The position numbers were made by a program, and so were the translations under genes. Below are positions 54,836-64,000 of a stretch of 64,000 nt of DNA, one piece after another. Source of the stretch: Symsagittifera roscoffensis (lineage: Eukaryota > Xenacoelomorpha > Acoela > Convolutidae); the NCBI RefSeq assembly GCF_963678635.1, contig NC_087066.1, positions 50,339,581-50,403,580 on the forward strand, in the 5' to 3' direction. Positions within the stretch are counted from its first letter, which is position 1. Each line of letters opens with the position of its first letter. The notes under the pieces were generated by a model that saw only the letters and a list, made by a program, of their open reading frames with translations, searched no databases and was not told the origin of the DNA.

Positions 54836-57158
54836 CTAATCCTTAAAAGCCAAATAGCAAGAAACTGCGACTACAAGAATGACAGCTAGAGAAATGTAGC
54901 CGAGAATCTGGCATGTCTTCTTACATCCCCTCCCACACTCCTCGGAGGGGTCGTAGTCGGAAGTGATGGAATCTCTATCTGTGACTGGGTCTCGTTTCTT
55001 AGAAGCGCCCGCTCCTCTTGTTCCGTCTCCTCCGAGGCCGCCATCGCCACTAACATCCTGCAAAGGACTCAATGGTCAAGTCATTCGAAAACAGAAAAGC
55101 TCAACAGAAAAAATCGGCAATAGTACTTAACTACCTCTGCTGTAAAGATTATCGATTGATACATGCAGGCAGTGGCGGATCTAGGATTTTTTCGAGGTAA
55201 AGGGGGGGGGGCGGATTTTCAAAAAACTTTTTTTTAGTTCGACCAAATTGATTTTCGAACTCTCACAAGCACTGTTTTGTCCTTGTTTTGGCCAAATTTT
55301 CTGCGCCGCAGGCAAAGTTTTGAAAAAACAGGCCAAAAGAGGCGTTTTTAGGCACTATTTGGAAAACTTTGATTAAAAAAATCGCGTTTTTTCGACGCGC
55401 TACCCCCTCAAAATTAGTATATATTGGCGCCGAAGGCGCCTTTAGAAAACTTTTAGGGTCCATCACCAAAGACCCTTTGGGTCGGCAGGGGGTCTTATCC
55501 CTGAGGAAAAGGCGTCCCCCCTAAATTCGCTGGTAGTTTTCGTTCTATAGTGGTCAAACCGATGTAGGGAAATTTTTGCCAATTATGAAGTATCTATTTT
55601 ATTTTTGCGTCACCTTTTTGATAAAACTGAAAACTTATTACTGGCTGAAGAAAGTGAAATATATATGTGACCTTCATCTCTATGGCAGAGGGGTCATTGT
55701 CCACCACTACTGTGACCTCTATGTGTCTCCTCCAGTAAAGGTCACTTTCCTCGTGGGTGAGAACAGACGCCTTCCTCATCTCCTGGTAATCTGTGTGATC
55801 AACTGTCAGTTCAACACTATTCTGAGGTGTGACGTTGCTCTTCAACCTATCACTCACGAACACGTCATCCTCGGTTATCGTGACGTCACAAGTCGAAATT
55901 TCATCGTTGCTTGCGGAAAACTGCTCGTTATTTTTTATTTCACGCTCATGCACAGGTGTTGTGACGTCTCGGCGGCTCGACTGTGATGTCGGCTTCCGAA
56001 TTCGGACGAATGAGACACGTCTCTGTCTTAGGACTTTGCAAGAAGGCTCCCATTGGAGGAAGAGAGAAGGTAGATTCTGGGTACCCTGGGGGTCGGCTAG
56101 AACCGACTGAGACTGAGGTAGAGATTTGAACTCGCTGAAGGAGCTGTAGCCACTCGACTCTCCGAATGACGAAGAGGTGTCGGCTGATCTTTCAATCCGT
56201 GATTTTTTGCAACAAGCTGAAATTTACACTCTTGATAAAGTTTAAAGAACTTTTAAGTAATTTGAATTTCCTCATGTGCCTAAGTTTACAGGCCAATATA
56301 ATTTTTCAACAGACTCGTGAATCCTTTGTTTTGCTTGGAGACGATTTCTGGTTGAACACTTTAAGGCGCTTGAAATCTTTGAAATAAATGACCTTTATAA
56401 AATAGTTCATTTTAATTAAATTTTTTCACCTGTTAATTAGAAATGAAAGTACCTTTTCAGGGTATTAAGAACGTTTTCACTCACGAATAGTAAAAAATAA
56501 TACTAAACCTCCTCTTGCTGGGGCCCCAAAAATTAATTTCAAAATTTGGAGAGAAAATGAATTTTCTCTTATCTTATATTCAAAGACAAATGTGACAAAA
56601 ATATTCATGATCACAATTGAGCTACAGTCGCTGTTTTTCTTTAAGCCGTTTTAAATTTTTTCAAGCCGTTTTTTGTGAGCTAGTAAGCTGAAAAAAGGGA
56701 TAACCTGATTTTTCCACAATTGTTTTCAAAAAATCTTTCCCCGTCTCTTTTTCGAATTGCTCGTAAGGCGATATCTCCATACTCGTGAAGGAAAGAGACC
56801 GATTCAGCCATCTGTGCTCGGGTTTCAACTCGGATCGGACATCGGAAAAATCCGAGAGGGACATTGTGTCCAAGTTTTCCTGCGTTACGTCATCGTATAA
56901 ATCCGAACACAGCATACGACCATCCGAATCAATTCTCTTCAGTTGTAGAATTGTTTCCTCGAAAGCTTGTAGTGATTGGTACAGACCAAACTGGTCGAGT
57001 GCATTGGTAAAATAACTCGTCGGCTCAATTGGGCCCTCAACCGACCATCGGTTACCCGTGTTGTCGACTGCATACGGCCGAATATCGCTGGGTAAGTTGT
57101 CGTCTTCTTCGTTGGATTCTATTGAGGCACTTTCCTTTACCCTGTTTAGCGTCGACAT
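54836..57158 (-). CDS. three-exon gene for a tail-anchored membrane protein
   Basis: Model from splice signals and phase. Exon 1 is 57158-56705 (MSTLNRVKESASIESNEEDD..., 151 codons plus one base), with donor CAG|GTTATC. Exon 2 is 56216-55672, preceded by GTAAATTTCAG, 545 bases of open Ser-rich frame in the matching phase; donor AAG|GTCACA, or alternatively CCA|GTAATAAG at 55642, also phase 0. Exon 3 is 55057-54836, preceded by GAGTCCTTTGCAG. The product is about 406 residues: acidic N-terminus, Ser/Arg-rich middle (SSSFGESSGYSSFSEF, FVRIRKPTSQSSRRD), and a C-terminal DPSEECGRGCKKTCQ followed by a ~20-residue hydrophobic helix (ILGYISLAVILVVAVSCYLA) and FKD-stop. No signal peptide is seen, so it should be tail-anchored with a cytoplasmic body. 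A TTATAAATT box lies about 25 bp before the ATG. Family not recognised. Donor sequences are weak; further exons are possible. Confidence 0.6.
55172..55531 (-). mobile_element. hAT-like MITE, copy M5, in intron 2
   Basis: Best-preserved copy. It starts CAGTGGCGGATCTAGG and ends CCCCCCTAAATTCGCTGGTAG. Contains the GGCGCCGAAGGCGCC palindrome, a CGCGTTTTTTCGACGCGC hairpin and GACCCTTTGGGTC. It sits in the second intron of the tail-anchored gene, in the MITE's reverse orientation relative to M2 and M3. Confidence 0.75.
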
Positions 57159-60100
57159 TTCTCCACAGGTCCCAAAAATTTATAATTCAAAGCACATTAT
57201 TAGTAAAAACAGAAATTGACTTATTTTTCGATGTCGTTTTTTTATTTACATTTGAATATATAAAATGGCGAATTTATTCAAAAATAAATTCATACCGCAT
57301 ACTTGAAGAATAATTGGGAAAAATAAAGCGCGGGGCTTCGTTAGTGAGTTTTTCTCCTTCTAAAACAATAGAACGTTGCTTTACATTGACTGAAAAGCTA
57401 TTTTAATTGTCGAACATCTTTTTGTAGAGGAAGCAGATAAAAAAGCTCTATACGTTTGCGAGCGGAAATAGAATGCGAGAGTTTTTAACCTGTTGCCTTC
57501 TGGAGAAAAAAAGACACCCACATATTTTCTAGCCAAAAATTGAGTTCAACCATTAAGTTCATTGATAAGTTTTTGCTGTAGCCCTCATAATTTTTGACAC
57601 TCTTTGCCAAATAAACTAAAATCTTCCTAACTGCTGGGAAAAACTTCAGTATTCGAAAAGAATCATACCATTAACTGTAATTTTAAACAAATTGGTAATG
57701 GAATGTAAGGTAAGTTATGCGGTCTAAAAACGTATTCTAAATAGTGGCGGTTTTGTACTATAATGGCAAAAAAACTAGAAGGTTGGAAATGGATTAAGTT
57801 TAACCATGTAAATTTAAGAGAAACTAGAAACAGGAAACAAACGTGGAAAATATAGCAAAATTCACCTCACAGAATGGCGTAATATAACTTTGAAGAAGGT
57901 TTGCTTCAAATTCTATCATCGCTTGCGTCCGTTGTGACGAAAAAAAACGCCATTTGCAGTTTGAAAGAACCCATTTTCAAATGAATTGAACCCAATTTAA
58001 CGGATGAGCTATTTATAGAGCTTTTATTTTGACGATGGAACAAATCAAAGAAGCGAAGCAGCAAAAAATAACCGAAAGCAGCGCCAGTCGTTCTTCAAAG
58101 ATCGATAGGAGCGAAAATCTTTTGAAGGTTGATTCAGTTTCTTAATTGTTTCGTAATTACACAATTGCTTTCAAATTTTGTTTTTGTTCAGGTCGCTAAC
58201 AAAGCCGACAAACCCTGATATTTTTCCAATAGCCTCAATACTATTCCAAAAATGCGTATCATACAATTCCATTATTGCAGTCTATTAAAATAAATGCTCA
58301 ATCAAACAAATTCTATTGATAAAAACTGTTTAATAAACATTTTCCACAAACAAAAATTCAGACAGCCTTTAAATTCGTTTTTATGTAATTTTGAATAAAC
58401 TTTTTGCCGTTTTATTTCCTGATTGAGAGTCCTAGGTTTGTCAACAATTCATGTTTTTTGCATGTGAAAACTGCTTGTCATACAATTTCTAATCATGGGA
58501 AAAAGCTAGTCATGCCATCTTTATCATTTTTCCATGGAAGGGTATTTAATTGTATGATAATCTTTCTTCCCTTAACGAAAATTGTACGACTAAGATTTGT
58601 TGGCAACCCGGGAAGCGCGAGCCAACAACGCTAAATTTTGTTTAAAAACTTCAGAAAAAACGGAAAAATATTTCATCGAATCATTGAACTATTTTAATCT
58701 AAAAACTACGGGTCGTAAAGGCCTAAAAATGAAGCTCGAAATAAACTCCGCCTTATGAAAATAAGCTGGAAAATTTTTTCCAAAAAACACTGCCCATGTG
58801 AAAAAACCCAAACAGGAGCTTCAGAAAAACAAAACAAAGCTGGAGATAATTTCTAAAAAAAAACAAACCCCGTCCAAATTTTCTAAAGAGTCATTTTTTT
58901 CTCAGAGAAGAAAACAAAAAACAATTTTGATAGAAGCATTGTCGCAAGCAGAAACTTTTGACCGAATAGGCGGAGCTTTTATTTTGGCGCGCGCTTTCCC
59001 ATCAAGTATAATAATATCGCGTCACAGGTAAATTTACAAAAAAGAAGGACTGGTCAGCCATAAAATGACTTTTTAAAGTTTTTGTCTGAAAATTGCGTTT
59101 TTTGGCATGCGCTAGCCCCTCAAAATATTTAGATTTCTTTTCAAGTTCGAATTTCCAAAAAACTATTTTTATTTGATATCTGTAGCTCGATTAGAGAAGC
59201 CAAAATTACACGCAGCTAAATAATGCAGCTACATAACGCTGATCTTCAGCTCTAATACTTTCCTCCCAACCTATTTTCCTCCCAATCTATTTACTTGAAG
59301 CCTAATTTCAGAATTGGATATAATAGAAATATAATCAAGTAGGCTACCACAAATATTCCGAGTGGTTTTTTTCAATTTGCCATAAATTTACAAATTTACG
59401 AAACAAAAACCGATATTTTTCGTATTTTTGCGTTCAAGTCATAAATGATTTTATTTTGATATAACAAAAATGGTCAAAATTGGTTTGCATTTGATCCGTT
59501 TTTATGATACCCCTAATAAGATAAATTTTTGCAAATCAAACTCGAAATTGTGTTGATTTTAAGTTGAATTTGGTATCAGGGCTTAAACCAGAGCCCATAA
59601 TTAGCTCAAGAAGCCCAATTGCAATGATGCAGAGAAATTGTAGAAACCGACCGCATTCGATTTTGTATTTATGCGGTTCATGCGGACAAACTGACGAAAA
59701 AATTGAAAAATAATTATTTTGAGTTATTGTAGAACAAATTGCTTTAGCTTCTCATAAAATATGAAACAGAAAGTTTTGAAGAAAAATCTATGCAATTTTG
59801 TATTACAAGATTTAACTTCTGTTTTCCATCCAACCGTTTTAGATTTGAAAAACTGGCCAAAACAGATACCTTTACTGAACTGAGCATATTGGTCGAAAAT
59901 AAGCTTTGATTTTGTAATTTTTGCTGATAAAACCGTTATGATTTCAAGCTGTGCTCTGGATACGCGCATCGTTTGATGTGTGTAGGTCACTAGAATCCAG
60001 AGAAGAGTCTCCAATTATGCTTAAACTTTGTTCAGAGATCAAAAGAATCAGAAGAAAGATCGAAGAGAGGGTCTTCTGCGGAACCCGCTCACAATTCACA

Positions 60101-62869
60101 AAGGACCAATTAACGTCAGAGTTTATTTAAAACGTCATTTACTTTCAGTTGAACATAGCCAACAAACAGCCGGACAAAAGACAATGAAACCAAAAAAAAT
60201 TAGACTGTGTTTTGAAAAACTTTTATTGTCTATTTAAAAAATACATGTGGTCTTGAAGGTTTTTGAATTTCAAGAAAATCTGATGATTAAAATTTTGTTT
60301 TAATCAAAGTTAACTCAATTTGAAAAACTGAATAGTTAAGTGAAATTTTGTTTTGCTGTGAAACCTGAAAACTAAATTCAACTTTCGTAACTAGAATTTG
60401 ATCACAATTTTGGTGATTCTTACGTCTTAATAGTGCACGCTTGAGGCCACAATCCAATATTTTTTTGAAAGCATATGCATTTTAAACACGACAAAATGAT
60501 TTCATTGTTTTACACCAGTCGACAAACTTAAATGCAAGGTCAAGTTTTTATTCTCTGAAAAGCCTAATTGAAGGACCATTTTAGACAATATTTACTTTGA
60601 ATTTTTCAAAAAAGTTATATTTACCGATGCAAAATATCTAAAGTACCCTCTCTGAAAGTCTCAATTTTTAATTTGAAGCACTTACGATTATTTTTGGGTC
60701 TGAAAAAGCCAGTTTTCGTTATCCGCACTGAGTATTTCTACTTCGCGTGAAAAAGTAAGAAAAAGCCGTTGTTAGTGAAATTTCCTCTTTATTTGTTTCA
60801 AATTTCTCGCTGAGAAGGTTTCACGTCGCGCCAAAAAATTTAAGGCTGATGAGAAAAATTGGCGTTTTCAGACCCGGATTACATTGGTAAGTCAATAATA
60901 GTGTCATAGAGGGTAGCTCTGATACTTTGATCTTGGTCTTTGTAAAGATTTTGATTGATTTCAACATGAAAATTAACCAAAATCATCCTTGAAAACAGGT
61001 ATTTGAAAGACAAAAACAAAAATTTGCGCTCAATTATGCCCAGTAGTGTAAAATGACACGCGAGACAGAAAAGATTTTCTATAATTGTTTCCCCTTTTTT
61101 TGCTAGTTTCCATTCTGTTTTATGTAACATTTTACGCTGTGTTCCCTCAGACTTTCCATTTTTATTATTAACATTTATTTGCATTATCATTATCCTTATC
61201 ATTATGATTAAGATTATTATGATTGTTAGTATTAGAATTATTAACATCATTGGATCTTCTTAATATTCTTACCCCCTCCCGACAATATTATTTACTAGAG
61301 AATCTCCATCCGTTTAAATAAATAAAGTAAATTAGCATTCTGTTGAGAAATCGAATTTTCCTGCATTCTGATTGGGCAAAAATTAACCAACTTAATCGAT
61401 GTAACAACCTCTCTCCTTTTCTCAAAAAGGGTTGCCGGAGTTGTTACTTAAATCCTTAGTACTATTAATTTGATTATGTTTATTTTGATTGTTATTATGG
61501 TTATTAGGATTATTTTTGTTATGATTATGATGCTTTTTATTTTTTTTAATGATTATTGTTTCGAATATTATGATTATGATTATTATGGTTATGCTAACAA
61601 TGATTTTCATGATAATAATTATTATTATGGTTATCATTTTTGTACATCTGCAAAACTTTTCTTATAATAACAATATATTGTTTCCAGTATAGATTCACAT
61701 TGATCAATAAATTTTATATAAATGACCACTTGACAGACCCCAATCTGGGAGATCGTCATTAGACAATTTATGCCTGTTTTCAGACGTCTCTGCGAGCTTG
61801 TACTATTAGTTACAGTCTCTCTTCACATCTTCGTTTGCCTATCTTTCCTTCCCCCACCTTTTCTAGTTTGTCCGATTGCAAACAATTTTTGCGTGAAACT
61901 GGTTTTTTGTAATGCAAGTTTTTGTCTGAATTATAACCAAGTGAAATTATAATAGAACCACGTAGAGGGCGCAGGCTTGCCTTCTCCAAACTATTTCCTA
62001 ACATCAGAGCGCAAAAAAAAGACAAATTTTAATTCGGAGGTGGTGTAATACCACCGTTTTTTTTGTTACAGTAGTATAGAATGAAAGTTTTCTAAGAAAA
62101 TAGAAAGAAAACTTTTAGTTAGAAATTTGAAAAATTAAATAAGAAAATTTTGGTGAGATTTAAACATTTATTAATTTTATTAACTTTTTCATTCCTATTA
62201 TTGTGGTCTCTACAAACTTATGGAGAAAGTTGTTAATTCTATTCCGTTCATTTTGCTAATCATATCAAAAAATCGGGAAAAAGTTTGAGAAACAATTGTA
62301 GAGTTTTCGTGTTTTACTAGCAATTGAAAAGTTATGGTGTTTCTCAGAGTTGATAACTAATTTCACGTTCACCGCGAATAACTAATTTCACGTTCAACGT
62401 TCACGTTCACCGCGAGTCACCAATTTACGTTCACCGCAAATAATTTCACAGAGAGGTTTTAAGTATAATTGAAGCACTTTTACGTAATATAATTTTTTTT
62501 TACGCGAAATGCATATATATTGATTCGATTTTTTTCTCGAAAGTTAAGAATCTAATTAATCTGTTAGTGTTGAGATCAATCTTGTCAAGGTTTGATTTGG
62601 ACCCGTATTTCAACAAGCAATATTGAACAACAGGTTTAATGTATGTTTGGTAAAACTGGTTCAGTTACATTTTATTCAAAATTTTATGCAATTGATATAC
62701 GAATTCTCAGATTTAATTAAAATTAGTACTAAAAATATCAATGTGATCTATGAGTTTCAGTTTTTTAACGAGATACAAATTCAAATTTTTGAAAAGGGTT
62801 TTTGTTCTATGTCTTTGTTATTCATTTTAATTGAGTGGTTGATTTTTTGCCATTCCGGTTTGTGAACTT
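57159..62869. other. no gene recognised
   Basis: Over 5.7 kb of AT-rich DNA with only chance frames. Weak traces of the MITE family appear near 58980-59130 (GGCGCGCGC, TGCGCTAGCCCCTCAAAA). A short tandem of TTTCACGTTCACCGCGAATA-type units occurs at 62360-62450. Two imperfect trinucleotide tracts are listed separately. Confidence 0.5.
61145..61640. repeat. two imperfect (ATT/ATG)n microsatellite tracts
   Basis: Tracts at about 61145-61260 and 61455-61635 are degenerate TTA/TTG/ATG triplet runs. They generate Ile/Met- or Asn/His-rich frames on both strands that should not be called as genes. Confidence 0.85.
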
Positions 62870-63972
62870 AACTGTTTTATTTTTATATAAGTTCAAAGTC
62901 AGCTTGCTTTCGTCGACCCATTCCTTTGCTTTTGTCAATGCATTTTCATGGTCTTCAATCACTATTGATTTTTCAGTCTGAGTTTTAATGGCTTTATCAT
63001 CGGCATAGCGATAAACATTTGTAATTGCATTGAATTTTGGTTTACCATTAATAAACTAAATGAAAAGTAGAGGTCCTAGGATTGAGCCTTGCGTTACTCC
63101 GTCTTTTATTTTTTCACTTTGCGATTTGGTCTGTTGATGCTAACAAACTGATTACGTTCTAATAAAAATGTAACTAGAATGTCATATGCTGTTCGTCTTA
63201 TACTGTAATCACAACATTTGTTTAACAGAAGCTTGTGATCAACATAATAAAAACTTTTCCTAATTCAACAAAAGTACACTGAATTTCAAAAGTTGGGTTG
63301 TTCCAATCAAATCAAACTTGTTCCAAAAGCAACAGTACTTCTGTCTAAATCCGAACTGAGATTGATCCAATATGTTTTGGTGATTAACATAATGTAAAGT
63401 TCTATTGTATAAAAATCGTTCTAGTATTTTTTCAAAGACAGGTAAGAGTAATATTGGTCCAAAACCGGAAAGTTCGGGTTCATTTGCCTCTTTCAGTGTA
63501 GATATCTTTTTTGCATTTTTTTAGTTCGGAAAATGTCGTTGTCAAAACACTTCTTGAGGACGGGCTCAAGTTGTTCTCTTATTGAAAGAATGAAAGCATG
63601 ATTGATGTTGTGGCAACCCAGGCTGAATTTCAATTTCAAACTTTCCAAGATTTGTTTATTTTCATAGCTTTTCACTGGTCTCAAAAGTATTGATTTTTCA
63701 ATATCTTTTTTGCTGTTTTGTCTGTTGTGTGGATTATGGAAAGCATTTGCTAATTTTTTGCCATTGTCAGCAAAATAGTTGTTGAATGAATCTGCATCTG
63801 AGATAGTGTTCTCTATGTTAAATCGCTTATTTTTAGCAGTCCCAGTGAGATTGTTAAACAGTTGAAAAAATTCGTTTTTTTTTGCGGCTTGCGTCTGCAG
63901 TTTGTTCTGATAAAAATCTTTTTTCCATTTTGCTATAAGTTTTTTCAGTTTGAATTTTTTCACTTGCCACAT
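62870..63972 (-). pseudogene. non-LTR (LINE) reverse transcriptase fragment, Jockey/CR1-like
   Basis: The open part (63972-63493) encodes 159 residues with the pre-RT region (FFQLFNNLTGTAKNKRF...) and LESLKLKFSLGCHNINHAFI, which corresponds to the SPGPD-type finger of non-LTR RTs. Downstream in broken frames come FGPILLLPVFEKILERFLYN, SQFGFRQKYCC, GVTQGSILGPLLF (63062-63100, followed by an in-frame stop) and RYADDKAIK with the catalytic YADD (62998-63009). Then comes ALTKAKEWVDESKLTLNLY. The order is that of LINE ORF2. Upstream endonuclease is outside the window or lost. Several stops and shifts make it inactive. Confidence 0.85.
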
Positions 63973-64000
63973 TTAAATGATGATTAACCAAAAAATGATC

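Noticed and set aside
55576-57313. Plus-strand frames over the tail-anchored gene
   Set aside because: Antisense to the exons whose splice phases agree on the minus strand.
60879-61250. 123-codon minus frame with an Ile-rich N-terminus as a membrane protein
   Set aside because: The hydrophobic part is encoded by the trinucleotide microsatellite.

Overview
The window looks like an AT-rich, gene-poor stretch of an invertebrate animal genome. The grounds are an ARF-like GTPase of the ARL3 type, a trypsin-like (S1) exon, a gene with spliceosomal introns, a Tc1-type DNA transposon, two kinds of Ty3/gypsy-like LTR retrotransposon and a non-LTR (LINE) reverse transcriptase remnant. Phylum cannot be fixed from the sequence alone. 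Two runs of exactly 200 N (9100-9299, 30225-30424) are scaffold gap placeholders.

Layout. 1-11 kb: a 296-bp fragment of a repeat family (here called R), a degenerate S1-peptidase exon (577-927, minus), copy A of a ~2.4 kb segmental duplication (2841-5250), a diverged block of R repeats with a gag-like ORF (5251-8880), a gap, then copy B of the duplication (9382-11448, continuing at 19614-19850). 11.45-19.61 kb: a Ty3/gypsy composite inserted into copy B. It has three LTR copies, one shrunken internal region and one full-length but multiply frameshifted internal region; copy A supplies the empty site. 19.9-30.2 kb: R-family sequence that becomes a 106-bp minisatellite (21202-22020) and then a ~3.09-kb higher-order tandem array running into the second gap. 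31-43.6 kb: mostly anonymous AT-rich DNA with about 0.5-kb palindrome-bearing elements (HINE/Helitron2-like), a 165-bp tandem duplication just upstream of the intronless ARL3 gene (35764-36300), hAT-like MITEs and a TIR element holding an array of 16-bp palindromes. 43.6-53.3 kb: an intact Tc1 transposon with TA duplication inserted in an old HINE-like copy, then a young 7.9-kb LTR retrotransposon with 410-bp LTRs and GCAT target duplication. Its pol ORF is intact but no gag or protease precedes it, and an unrecognised ~340-438 aa ORF follows pol. 54.8-57.2 kb: a three-exon minus-strand gene I assembled from splice signals and phase, predicted to encode a ~406 aa tail-anchored membrane protein, with a MITE in its second intron. 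57.2-64 kb: anonymous AT-rich DNA with trinucleotide microsatellites, then a degenerate LINE reverse transcriptase (62870-63972, minus).

Only ARL3 and the tail-anchored protein gene look like host genes. The rest is a record of layered transposition: duplication, then insertion of LTR and rolling-circle-like elements, then local amplification into satellites. The items most worth following up are the gag-less LTR element with its downstream ORF, the R-family higher-order array, and the way the gag start codon of the Ty3 element is formed exactly at the LTR/primer-binding-site junction.
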